Below are positions 33,411 to 45,916 of a DNA stretch of 64,000 nt, piece by piece. This DNA comes from Saccharum officinarum (lineage: Eukaryota; Streptophyta; Magnoliopsida; Poales; Poaceae). The stretch is from contig CM036199.1 in NCBI GenBank assembly GCA_020631735.1, positions 14,848,834 to 14,912,833 on the forward strand, in the 5' to 3' direction. The notes under the pieces were generated by a model that was not told where the DNA came from, searched no databases, and worked only from the letters and a program-made list of their open reading frames with translations. How positions within the stretch are numbered: position 1 is the first letter of the stretch; every line of letters starts with the position of its first letter. The position numbers and the translations under genes are program-made.

Positions 33411-33743
33411 GGCTTTGTTTAGCTCCATTCCTCAAAAATTTACATCATATCTCCCATCGAATGTTTAACATATGCATAAGTAGAAATAATGACTAAAAAA
33501 TAACTAATTGCACAGATTACGACTACTTTACGAGACGAATCTTTTAAGCCTAATTAGTCCATGATTTAACAATAAAGTGCTACAGTAGCACATGTGCTAA
33601 TGACGAATTAATTAGGCTTAATAAATTTGTCTCACGGTTTACTGATGGATTATGTAATTTATTTTTTTAATAGTATCCGAACACCCCATGCGACACCCCC
33701 ATGTGACACCCCGAAACTTTACACCATAGAACTAAACGAGGCC
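33411..33743. mobile_element. Tourist-like MITE with TTA duplication (333 bp)
   Basis: GGCTTTGTTTAG at the left and the inverse of GGCCTCGTTTAG at the right, flanked by TTA at 33408-33410 and 33744-33746. Contains CGAGACGAATCTTTTAAGCC. Copy 2: 51788-52119. Confidence 0.8.
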
Positions 33744-33746
33744 TTA

Positions 33747-34019
33747 GCACGGATTCAAGGTGCTCCAGCTCCCACCTACCATTCCATTGTGAGCTATATT
33801 TCTCTCTCTTCCCTCTCCCTCTCATAGACGGTGCTCACTGAAGCTATATTTCTCTCTTCTCTCTCCCCTCACAGAGCTAATAGGAGCTGGTGAAACCAAA
33901 AATTTTAGCTTCTCCACTCCTACCATGAGAGGAGAGGGGAAGAGAGAGAAATATAACTCTAGTAAACAGTGCAGCACAGTAGAATTGCACGTGGGAGCCG
34001 GAGCACCTCAAATCTGTGC
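33747..34019. mobile_element. Foldback MITE with ~28 bp terminal repeats
   Basis: GCACGGATTCAAGGTGCTCC at the left pairs with the inverse of GCACAGATTTGAGGTGCTCC at the right. Inner pyrimidine and purine tracts (TATATTTCTCTCTC / GAGAGAGAAATATA) also pair. It directly abuts the TTA of the previous MITE. Copy 2: 52123-52397. Confidence 0.8.
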
Positions 34020-34242
34020 CAAAGAGGCCATAAGGCTATCCACACCGCATACTCTAAACCATCCTCTAGGACGAATATAGTGGATAGAGAGCCTGCACCG
34101 CATATTCTAAAGGCGTATGCTATCAGAGCGCGTCCTTTATTTGTAGCGCGATGGCAGATATACGCTAAAGGACAGCGGACCCACACGCAGCAGGCACAGC
34201 GACTGCAGCAGCCACAGATCACGCATGCACGGAAGGCTGCAG
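34020..34242. other. GC-moderate stretch, possibly outer arm of the hairpin
   Basis: An open frame crosses it on both strands but has no recognised domain. Its outer end weakly resembles the inverse of 53290-53350, so it may belong to the hairpin element. Confidence 0.3.
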
Positions 34243-34525
34243 AGGTGGACCCCACTTGTTGAACTAACTAAAAAATGTATAGCTCACAAACCAAAAAACC
34301 AAATTAAATTCCGATTACACCATTGAATTCGTTTTAATAAATCCTTTAAAACTATATCTCAGATAAAGTGATAAGTGGGCCCCACAATGAATAGAGGATG
34401 ATATAAAGGATGGATGAGTGCGGGAGAAATGAGTATAGAGGAGAGAATCTTGATGACCAGGATGTTATAGAGGATGAAAAAGAGGACCATGAGACTATCC
34501 GCACTCATTCATCCTCTATATCATC
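34243..34525. repeat. Left arm of a long hairpin, cut by the assembly gap
   Basis: Corresponds to 52621-52903 in copy 2. The sequence ends TCATC a few bases into the returning arm, immediately before the N run. Confidence 0.85.
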
Positions 34526-34625
34526 NNNNNNNNNNNNNNNNNNNNNNNNNNNNNNNNNNNNNNNNNNNNNNNNNNNNNNNNNNNNNNNNNNNNNNNNNNN
34601 NNNNNNNNNNNNNNNNNNNNNNNNN
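34526..34625. other. Assembly gap, 100 N
   Basis: Exactly 100 N, a conventional placeholder for a gap of unknown size between contigs. The reading frame crossing it is meaningless. Confidence 0.99.
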
Positions 34626-35230
34626 TTTTGTGTTGGATTAACCAGAGCATTTTATAATATACGATATAAGAGCAAAAAGTCTGAGGTTCGAATTGTGTCA
34701 GATGTTTTTAGATAGAATAATTCGAGGGAGCTTGTACGTAAGGAAAGCCTGAACAAATAGTGTTTTCCTCTCACAACAAATGGCATAATCCAAATTTCAG
34801 CGAAGTGAAGCGTCTGCTTCTCCGGTCAAGTAAAGTTTTAAATTATTGAGTTTGATAAACAAATGCCAATGTATACGGGTACTGAAGCAAAAATTGAAAG
34901 AGATTAAATAGACTACTTATATGAATCTTAAAAGTCTCAGAGTGCGACATGATTCTCTGACTGGTGTGACAGTAAGTAAAACGAAATGTACTGCAAACAC
35001 GTTGTCAAAGCGATGGCATCAATAGAAGTCTAGAGATTCTTCCGATCTGAAAGATCTCACACAATGCGCGCTGAGACTTGGACTGATGCATGATTATGAT
35101 AAAAAACGAGATACCAGGTTGGTAAACCGATATGGAATCAGTGAGAACAGCGAGGCACGCTGGCATTGTCGTTTGCCACCCACCCAAGGCATCAATGGCC
35201 GGGGGACCAGCATAGATCGACGGATCTTAA

Positions 35231-35455
35231 GAGCAAGTATAGTAAAAGCTGTAAGTGATCGTGGGAGAGAGAAGAGGAGAGGATAAACGAGTTGTAAGTT
35301 AATAGTCAGCTTAGACACGAGAACCAAGAAAGTTTATAGTCAGCTGTAAATTTATAGGCTGCTTCTCCTCTCTCTCTCATCTTCTCTCTCCACCTTAGTA
35401 TACACCACTTGCCACTTCTTTTTTCTAGCTATACTTACTCTTATTAGCCTTGCTC
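35231..35455. mobile_element. Tourist-like MITE, copy 2
   Basis: Counterpart of 16798-17023, with the same TAA flanks. Confidence 0.75.
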
Positions 35456-35516
35456 TAAAGGAGTAAAAAGACTATTCCACTGTTGATTGTTCCTTTCAGG
35501 CCTATAATTGTTATGT

Positions 35517-35622
<106 letters not shown>

Positions 35623-35733
35623 TTATAATACTATCAGATATAAATATTAGACACTAACCTCTATTTAATACAATAATACAATATATCAACAACAATGGAG
35701 AAAAATGAAAACTTACTACCAGTTGAAGCTAAT

Positions 35734-36062
35734 AAACCGGCGATGAGTACTCTATATATTCACTGTCGTGTACAGGGCAGTGACACTTACTAAGCCACTA
35801 TTATATTGGGTATAGTATTGATCCGGTAGTAACACTCATGATATCACTACCGGATCATACTTCAGCAGGGCAGTGACACTAGTCTCATATCATTACCGGT
35901 TCATACTTTCACCCGGCTGTGATAGCATATTCCACTGTCGGGTCGAAAACTGACAGTGATATAGGCCACCCCACCATCATTGTCAATTGCCCTTTGCCGC
36001 ACCCAGTTCCGGCAGTGATGCAGGGTTTCGAGTCGGCCATGAATGCAGGTTCTGTACTAGTG
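35734..36062. mobile_element. CACTA end, copy 2
   Basis: Counterpart of 17306-17632, with the same CTAGTG terminus. Confidence 0.7.
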
Positions 36063-36301
36063 GATGTAAATCAAACCTTAGAGTCGGTATGGTATTTGTT
36101 ATGGGTCCCAATCTAAACATCTGAATTCAGGAATTTCGACGGGAATTCGGATGATTTTTGAGAAATTTTTAAGTACAAATACAAGTCATATATCGACGAA
36201 ACTCTCGTTGTTCATTTGTCATTCCATTTGTATTTGTCTGTTTGATTTTTAGACAAAATACTGATTGCGAAGATCTTGGCAGTAGATGAGGTAGCACAAC
36301 C

Positions 36302-36340
36302 CACGTGGATTCGTGTGAGAGTGCCTCACATGTCACGTGG
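36302..36340 (+). promoter_or_regulatory. Two CACGTGG boxes, copy 2
   Basis: Same motifs and spacing as in copy 1. Confidence 0.45.
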
Positions 36341-36509
36341 TCGTTCTGGACTCGGGTGACAGGCTGAGCCTCCGCGCCGATGCATGTGTGGAATCTCTAT
36401 TATAAAGCTGCATAGTAGCAGAGAAAACGAACCAGTTCCAACGACGTAAGGCTAGCTAGTTCCGCGGCACACGCGACGCACCCAACGCAGCTCGATCGCG
36501 CAGAGACGA

Positions 36510-37755
36510 ATGGGCTCGATTGGCAACACGGCAGCGGCAGTGCCGGAGGTGGCCCTCCGGTTCGGCAACGCGAGGCCAATACCGGCCGTCGGCATGGGCA
36601 CGGCGGTCTCGGCCCCCATGAATGCTGTGCTAGCGGCCATCGAGGTTGGCTTCCGCCACCTCGACACCGCCGCAATGTACGGCTCGGAGAGGTCGGTCGG
36701 CGAGGCCGTGGCCGAGGCGGTGCGCCGCGGGCTCCTGGAGTCCCGGGAGGAGGTGTTCGTGACGTCCAAGCTGTGGTGCACGCAGTGCCACCCGGACCTC
36801 GTCGTCCTGTCCTCCCGGGAAACCCTCAAGTAAGCAGATCAAGTCCCCCAGCCTCTCCCCACTAGCACAACATCTACACATCGTTATCATTTCCAACTAG
36901 ACGTGATCTTTGGTCGTCGTGGGTGGATCGCGCGAGCAGGAACCTGCAAATGGAACCTGGACCTGTACCTGATCCACTGGCCGGTGTGCATGAAGCCCGG
37001 GCCGATAGCGTTCCCGGCCAAGAAGGAGGACGCCGTCCCGTTTGACTTCGAGGGCGTCTGGCGAGCGATGGAGGAGTGCCAGCGGCTGGGGCTCGCAAAA
37101 GCCATCGGCGTCAGCAACTTCACCACCAAGCACCTTGACAAGATCCTGGCTTTCGCCACGATCCCGCCCGCGGTGAACCAGGTTGAGCTGAACCCGGTGT
37201 GGCAGCAGCGTAAGCTGAGAGAGTACTGCGCCGACAAGGGTATCCACGTCGTGGCGTACTCGCCGCTGGGAGGCAGGACTGGTCGCGCACTGGGAAGGCA
37301 ACGGCGTGCTGGGATCCGAGGTGCTTGCGGAGATAGCCCAGCGAAGAGGAAAACCATCGCACAGGTACGTGGCTATTAGACAGCTTTCATGCGTTGATCT
37401 GGACGATCCATGGATGCTCGCTTTGATAGTTAGCTTGGCCTTCCTTAGATCTGTATGGAGCGCGGAATTTATGTTGTACGGTTGGGAGTACGTGAGATCT
37501 GATTCTCCTTATTATTTCCTTTTAGGTGTCGTTGAGGTGGATATATGAGCAGGAATGATTTGGATCGTCAAAAGCTTCAACAAGGAGAGGTTGAAGCAGA
37601 ACCTGGATATCTTCGACTGGAAGCTGACCGAGGAAGACCGGCTTAAGATCAGCCAAATCCCGCAGAAGAAGTACGTCACGGCTGCAGTCCTGTTCTCGAC
37701 GGAGGGCGAATTCAGCTCGGTCGATCTAGCAGACATGGACATTGTTGAGGAATAG
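36510..37755 (+). pseudogene. Aldo-keto reductase, copy 2, with frameshifts (likely sequence error or artefact)
   Basis: Exons correspond to 36510-36829, 36940-37364 and 37526-37755. Against copy 1, exon 2 lacks GT after the NLQME codons (near 36954), which leads to an early stop. Single G's are missing from G runs near 37271, 37292 and 37350 and in exon 3 near 37553. Exon 1 differs at one place (CCCTCC read as CCTCCC, changing L102 to S). Splice sites and promoter are intact and I saw almost no point substitutions, a pattern expected from uncorrected homopolymer errors rather than pseudogene decay. As read it cannot make the enzyme. Confidence 0.85.
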
Positions 37756-38291
37756 TACGCATTGGATCAGGACATGGTCACTGTTCCAAAAGAATGAGTG
37801 CAGCCAGCCTATTGCGTAATGCATGTCTTCTACTGGAAATTTCGAGGAACGGGGATCTTTGCCAAATATGGATGATGTGTAACAATATATTAAGTTTATG
37901 ATTAATTTCTTTTGCTTTATCGCAGCCGTTTTGTTAGGCTAATGGGCGTGAATGCTACGTGGGTGACGGAGTTTACCTATAGTAAAAACTTTGTAATAAT
38001 TTACCGTCACAAGAGATCGGAATATTTTTCATTTGCCTGATGAAATAAACTTTCCTTTATCTGAAAACGTCACCAGCAAAGCAATTAATGGGCTGCCTCA
38101 ATCTCTCTAATCTGAATGAATAAAGAAGTCAGCGTCCAAGTCCAACGATCGTTGAAAAAATAGATACCCTTGCGTGCACTTCATATCCTTCAGAAACATG
38201 TGTAGTCATGATCTGTAATTGTGTCACCTTTTTTGATGTGCACACAAAAGTTCGTGAGTTTGCCATTTAGGACAATATATATTGTCTTAGA

Positions 38292-38530
38292 GGTGTGTTC
38301 ACTTCGCGAAAAGCAGCTGAAAAGTTACTGTAGCACCTTTCGTTGTTATTTGGCCAAATTTGTCCAATTATGGACTAACTAGGCTCAAAAGATTCGTCCG
38401 GACATTTACAGACAAACTATGCAATTAGTTATCTTTTTTACCTACGTTTAATGCTCATGCATGCGTCGAAAGATTTGATGTGATGTGTGTAAGAGGAAAT
38501 ATTGGGTTGGGAGGGGAAGTGAACAAGGCC
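38292..38530. mobile_element. MITE, copy 2
   Basis: Counterpart of 19867-20108. Confidence 0.7.
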
Positions 38531-38740
38531 TAGAGTGATTTTCCTCACTCAGCGCCATAATACCAATTGTACAGGTTCCTTTATTATTAAGTACGGGACA
38601 TGACATATAAGACATTCTTCTGTTAAAATGAATAAACCAAATGAAAAATGCGTGTGACGACAAAATGATGGATCGATGTATGGGGACCCGCCTAGAGTTA
38701 GCACGGAAGCCCTTGTGTTTCCACTCCACCATCATATCTA

Positions 38741-41700
38741 CTGGAAGTACATCAGGCGCCCTTCGGGCGCCCTGCAATGATTTGAGGAACAAAAACCAAT
38801 TTATACTAGATGTGCCTAAGATACATAAAGCACAGTCAATTATGAAGCATCCGCATATAGTACGGTTTGTATGGCCACCACAATCGTCATGGTTCTATTC
38901 ATGCATACATCATAGAACTATCATTACATTTGTGTGTAGGATCTAGATTAAGATCTTCGAAAAGCCAAGATGTCTTCCATTGTAGCTGATTCAATTCAAC
39001 CTGCATAAAAAAGACAGCACTAAGGAATTGGAGGCTAAAGTATGGTTTAAGTAACTAATTGGAGTGAAATACATCTGAAGAAAGGCCCATATATAGTATT
39101 TGGAGGGCAGACTCCAATCCACCAAATAACTGTCCATGTGTCACATAATACAGGAACTCGCATATTTTTTCATCCATCTAGTGGAATAATATACAACATG
39201 CAATAGCATCCATAGAGATTTGGGGAAATGAACTGTAACAAGAAGGAACTAAATATAAGGTGGTTAGTATTCGGTAGCACAACCCACCACAATCCTTTCC
39301 TACCATACACCATGAAATAAAGGAATGAGTATGACACTGTTTGAGCCTTTGAGCTATCAATTGAATTGCAGTAGATTTTACCGGAGAACTGAAAGTGAGA
39401 AACTAAATTTACAATCAAAAGTCTAAATAATACTAACATCTTAGTTTTGTCCAAAAAACTTTTCCAATTTTCAGCAGGCATATGAAGAGGAACAACAAAA
39501 GCAAAAGGGCCAATGCAAGAGAAACAGTACCTCGACATCCTTGATGTAGAGTTCACATAACACGTCCAGTGTCTTAGGTTCGGCTTTCAAAAAAAAAAGT
39601 GTCTTAGGTTCCGCAAGATACCGTGAGTAGAGTAGAGAAATCTAATCTGAAACATAACAGACTATTATCGTCCAATAGGCATATCATTTGTTTGATCCAC
39701 TGAACATTTGAGATGATCTAAGAATTTTCTGGAGCTATCCTAGGCATTGAGTATGATAGCACGGCTAGGCATTGACACGATAATGGGGCTAGGCATTCAT
39801 ATACACTGCAACTGTTTGAAGAAAACATGTTTCTGTAGCTATTCATGGTTATAAAAATACACTTTCAGTAGGACCTGATAACACACAAGCATTTTGGCTT
39901 CCAAACTGTGTCCGTGAGACTTTCAATCTTGATATATTAGCACAAGTAAATAAACGAAAGACAAAGATGTGAAAAGAACGTCAAGTACTAAAGCAAGAAT
40001 GCATGCAAATGCAGTTCACTGCTTGCACATCGTGATTCACCATTCATGACATAGACACATGCATCATTGTGAGTAACTAACTATCAAGAGGATTCTCTAG
40101 TATTGGAAACAAGATCAGGAACACAACCCAAGTATCCAGAGATTCATGGCATAAACATGGAGAACAAAGGACACGTCGTTTACCTCATGGCCATTCCATC
40201 GAACACCTCCCGTGCGGTATTGATGTCGACGTCGAGTCCTGCATTGGAGGTGGTGATGGTGGGTGGTGCTGGGACAATGAACGCTAGTGTAGGTCAGTCG
40301 GTGGCGGGGATGCTGTGGACGCCATCCCCTTCGGCTTGGGGCCGTCGGTGGTCCTGGTCCCTTCGCGCAGCCAGCTGCCGGCCATGGCTAGCCTGCACGC
40401 TCCGTTCCGTGGCTTCACCTGGACTGCCGCCGATGGCAGCATGCGGCATGGTGGCGCGGACAGGCGGACGACCGAGCCCATGACGTCGTTGCCGAGCAAG
40501 AGCGGGCACGACCGCGCCACCGGAGGACGGGGACGCCTGGTTGTGGCCTTGGTGGCGTAGCCCAGGGGCTCCATGTGGCCTCGGTGACGCAGCCGATTAG
40601 CAGCTCGGTGTTGCTCATGGTGCCGTACTTAGGTCCTGTTGGTTAAAACAGGTTAAAGTTTAACTCCCATCACATCAATGTTGCGGCAAATGCATAGAGT
40701 ATTAAATGTATACTAATTGCATGCATGTTAACACAGCTTAGGAGTAATTTACGAGACGAATCTATTAAGCCTAATTAGTCTAAATTTGAAAACTTTTTAT
40801 CAATAAGACGAAAGTGCTACAGTGTTTGTTAAACTTTAACACCAAATCAACACAGGTCGAGAAGATGAACAACCAGGCTGCAACTTGTGGCCGATGTGAT
40901 GTGACAGCGGGATCCTTAGACCGCATCTGAATCTTTTCCAATCTCCAGCACCTCCGGTGGGCAGGGACGAAGCCAAAAAAAAATTTAGAGGGGGCTGAAC
41001 AAAAGCGCGGCTACACCAACATAATTTCACTATGACTCCTTACAATAAACAAATATAATAATTTGAAGTAGTTTTATATTGAAACATCGACGAGAATCAA
41101 AAAATAGATCATGAAATGCCAAATTACAAAAAGCCAAATTACGAAACTTATAGACGACACGTGACGGTGAAAACATGCTCATCGATGCTTGACTATCTAT
41201 CTTAGCACTTACAAATAAGTTGACTAATCTTAACAGGAATAGTAAGGAATCAGCATGCATTGTATTTGATCTATAACCTTTTATCTAAATATAGTACTTG
41301 GCAGCTGTAGGTGGGGCTCTAGGGGGGCTTCACGTACTCCACAGCCGTAGGGGGGGCTCGAGCCCCCCTTGCCCGGGCGCTGGCTTCGTCCATGCCGGTG
41401 GGAGTGTCAGGCAGTTGTCAGGGACCCAACGCAGAACGACCTCCACACCTTCCACCACGCCTGTAATCCATGTACCCATACCCCCACTGCTGTTGCGAAG
41501 GCCGACGAGCTGCGCCCTCCACGCCGTGGAAGCTAGAGAGCTCCACCCGATTTACCACCACCGATCTCGGCGGATCCCGTGCTCAAGCGACGGCGGCACC
41601 GAGAGACGCGTGAGGGGCAGCGGCATGGAGAAGAGAACAAAAGGGGAGTTGGATCCGTTGCGGTCAATGCCAGAGCCGGCTAGATCTGCTCGCCGCGGTC

Positions 41701-42114
41701 CATGCCGGAGCCGACCAGATCCATTCACTGGGCGAGCGGCGTGCGGCAGCGGGAGCGAGGAGAAGAGAGAGAGAGAGAGGAGAGAGAGAGGGGAATGAGG
41801 AAGGGGTCAGGTTCGACCGTTCGACCCGGTAGGAGGGGGCTCTCCGAAAAATCTCCTATGAGGTGTTTATGCAGATAAAAACAATCTTCAGATTTTCTCT
41901 TCTTTGCATAAGAATAAAATTTATATTAGGCACTTATACGAAAAATATCCAAACGGGATTCTGTTGTAGGCCTATGAACTGGATTGCGGGTTCATTTCGA
42001 AAAAGATGAAGGACTTTTCTGCACAATATACAGAGACACGCGTCCACACAAGGAGCCACGGATGCCAGAATTCTGTGGTGCGTGCGAAGTCGAGCGGTCT
42101 TTAATCAACCCTGA
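38741..42114 (-). mobile_element. Helitron X, copy 2
   Basis: Counterpart of 20321-23706 with the same termini and the nested MITE at 40632-40857. Confidence 0.7.
40632..40857. mobile_element. MITE nested in Helitron X, copy 2
   Basis: Counterpart of 22215-22443. Confidence 0.65.
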
Positions 42115-45100
42115 CTAGAACATCAGGCGCCCTACCGTGACTTCTCTTCCACAACATGAACTTTAGCAGGTACATTGGGGAATTGATTCATTCATCAACA
42201 ACAAAAATCATAATGGCTAATTTCCTAAAAAAGCATAAACGGTTTACAATCTTGAGTTAACAGGTAAAACACCACATAGGCCATAGATAAGTAAGTAAAA
42301 CATATGAGATCACAAAGCTACATTCAGGGAGTGAGACAAGACCAAAAGAACAGAAGAATTCACTCGTTGACAACAGTTTTACAAAAACAAAAAAGACCAA
42401 AGATAAAAACCTATTATCATTACGCATATAATGAATTAATGGTACATCTACATCGATAATCCAGTAGCCTCCTGTAGCAACGGCCATTGTGATCATGAAA
42501 AATAAAATCATGAGTATCATCATCAGAACAAGGTAGTCAAAGCCCTATCAGTTACCTGCAATTTGGCACACACAACACATCAGAGCATGGTACGACATAG
42601 AAAATAGATGCAAGCCAAAAAAAAAAAAAGAAAAAGAAAAAATAGAAATATGGCTTACAATAATCTGCAAAGAACCATTGAGGCAGTAGCCATTTACCAA
42701 GGAAATGTTAAATGATATTTCTTAATGCACAACGTAATATTCAATAAATAAACTGCTGGTCCTAAGACATTCTATTTGTCCTCCTTTTCCCACATCAATT
42801 TTCAACTCTAACATCGTGTGTCTTTCTTCTGAGAGTACCCACATGTCAAAGGAAAAAAATCAGAATGCCAGTAGCAAAGGTATTGCACAAATAATAGTTG
42901 CAGTCATAAGAACATGATGGTTGAATCTCAAGGCCCATAATAAAGGCCGCTCTCAGATTAGGAAAAAAAATCCAAAATTGGATTAAAATGGTGACCATGG
43001 GTGTTGTTTCATTTGATATACATCATTTCCAAGAAACCAAAAGTTACATGCAATTGTATCATTTAAAAAAAAACCAAGTATCAGATTATACTCATATAAG
43101 CCTTTGGTATGGTATACAAGTAACCATTGTCAAGAGTACATAATTTAATGCATGGTAGAACATAGAGCTACAAACTAATAGTTCTGACGAGCAGATATTT
43201 GTAGGACCATCTCTTCCCTGAGCAGAAAAAACACAACATATGGTTTCAAAAATTTTGTTATGCTAAAATTACTGACACAAAAAATCCATTTTTGAGAACT
43301 TCCACAAGGCAAATCCAGTGGCGAGTTGGGGCATGCTAACACACAGCATACTTTCCACCATAAGAAGAGATTTAGCTATGTCAAGAAGCTTGAGATATGA
43401 AACATGCAAAACATCATTGTGGAAAGTATGTTGTGTGTTAGCATACATCTCATCTGCTCCAACCATTAGCCTCTATTATCTCAGTATAATAACCCTGACT
43501 TACAGCATGCTAACAAACAGCATGCTTTCCACAAGTATGATGTGTGTTAGCAGGTTAGCATACATCTCACCATGAGAAGAGATTTCTAGTTATGTCTAGG
43601 GTTATTACTAATTCAAATTTAAATTTTATAACTGCTCCATTTCCTTCAGTACTCTATGGCTTATACGTAATCAACATGGCGATCATAAGATAATATTCAT
43701 TTATAACCAAACTCTTTAGTCCATTTGCAGTACGATTGACCTCACTCCATTGTATGTAATAGTTGCACAGAAAAACTCATTAGAGTTATTGAGCCTCTAC
43801 TGAACTTTGTGGCATACATCTCATTTGAATGCACTCTATTAAAGAATCAAAGTATTGCGGCACCCAGATAAATTATGAACTTCATCAAAAAATAAATAAA
43901 TTACGAAGGCACAAACCAAGGAGGTGTTAGAACACTGCACTAATCCTGTTAATCGTTGTGAAATCCTGGATGCGGAACCAGAGGCGGAACTGGAATTATA
44001 ACAATCCAATCTATAAAGTTGGATGAGAGAAGTCGGAAATCCATAAGAAACGATTTCCTCGCAGTGCAAAAACCTGCAGCTCACCTGTCAAATGTTGAGA
44101 TCCAGCTTGTCGTTGTGCTCCTCGCCGCTAGATCTCTCGGAGTTGAGGACAACTCACCGAAGATGAACGCCACCCCTTCAACTACACGACACATCCCCGA
44201 TGCCTAAATCAGCATCTGAAGACAGGCAAGCCACCGCTTCTCATCGCGAGTGGAGAGTTCTGCTGAAAGAAAGAAATATTTGTCAAGATTGGCATATGGA
44301 GAATGAAAGTTAGGAAATTAGGAAAGATATATTAATTATGTATTCGTAATATCCAGCGCAATCTCATATAAACCATTGTAACCACACGAATACTAAAAAT
44401 AAATCTGTACGTGGATGAGAGAGCTGAGGGCAAAAGCTACATGCCACTGAAGATGTTTAACATATATATTATCAAGCTAGCTGCAGTCGAAAGCAAATCA
44501 GACCTAAAGAGACCTCTTGCCAGCATCAATTATATTATCTAATTTACCCATGTCTACGCACAAGCCTAATAGAAAATGGAAGAAACTCTGAACTTTTTGA
44601 AGTCTAAAATCTATCTAACTTGATTTGTTTCATTACACACAAAGTATTTGACTTGAAGTCTAGATTCTATTAGAAACAATGTTATGTTGTCCCTATATCA
44701 AACAGGGAGACAATTTCCTCCGAATACACCTCTTTCTCTGAAAAATGGCATCATTAGATTGTTTTGGCACATGAAGTTGACGTGCCTTTTGTCTATATAC
44801 GTCAAACATGGAGAAAATTCTCCAAAATAATTCCCATTTAATAGTTGACGGTGCAGACGTCTAGGAATTATGGCTCGGTGGGTTGCAGATGCTCATGAGA
44901 ACATAGTACAAGCTGTAAAAAAAACAATATTCTCTCTCAGTAGGGCAATCCATCAGTGCTAATAAGCAAAACTGATGCTTCAAAAGAACAGAGCAATGCA
45001 CACAATAATCCACAGAGAAGAGACATAGTGCACCGTGAGATGAGGAGGGACACGCACCATGTAGGTGACATCGCTGTAGAGCAGGAAGACGGCTTACCCT

Positions 45101-45709
45101 CACCACTTGTACTATATCCGCGTCAGTCTCTACTATGGGCGACCATGGATCTGGCCGGCCCCCATGGATTTGGCCTCCTCAAATCTTGGATTCGGCCACA
45201 GATCCTCGCGTGCTAACCACACCTCCACGCCATAGATCTTCATCGGAGGTTAGGCTGTAACCACACTCGAGATCTCTGGCGGCGCAGCCCCGCCATAGAT
45301 CTCCACCGTACGACAAAAGCAGAGGGAGAGATGGGGCGGCTAGGGTTTGGGCACACCCAAGCTGCCGCTCATGCGGGAGTCTCCTCGTGCAGGAGCGAGG
45401 TTGCTGAAGTGACTATGGATTGGGGCTGGCCTGTGAAAAGGTAGGAAGCTGGGTGGAGGTGCGGAGGAGGCGGCGACCGCGGGGAGATGAGAGAAAGGCG
45501 GCGACGGCGGCGGGGAGAGGAGAGAAAGGAGAGAGGGATCGAGAGGTCAGAGGGCTACGGGGTGGAAGGGGTTGGACCGCGGTTGATTCTACAAACTTTA
45601 AGGGCTTTTTTGCAAAATAGACGACAACATGTGTCGGCACACGAAGGCGCCACCGATGCTCCAAATTCTGTGGTGGCTGCAAACTGGAGCAGTCTTTAAA
45701 CAACCCCGA
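42115..45709 (-). mobile_element. Helitron Y, copy 2
   Basis: Counterpart of 23707-27313; the CTAG terminus is at 42115-42118. Confidence 0.7.
43332..43446. repeat. Foldback repeat, copy 2
   Basis: Counterpart of 24925-25040. Confidence 0.75.
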
Positions 45710-45916
45710 TGCCGTGGTCAACACGGTATACTCCGCCATTGCGTCATGCAATTGCACTGCTATCAGCCCATCGTATTTGTGGAAATATGAGTAAATTGTC
45801 TATCTTCTTAAAGTTTAAGTTTTTGTGTTGAATTAATCAGAGCGTTTTATCATAATCTTAATATATGATATATATTAGAGTAAAAGGTCCTATGTTCCAA
45901 TTGTGCCAGATTTTAT

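Noticed and set aside
34410..34715. Reading frame crossing the N run
   Set aside because: It is open only because N codons are not stops; it joins two contigs.
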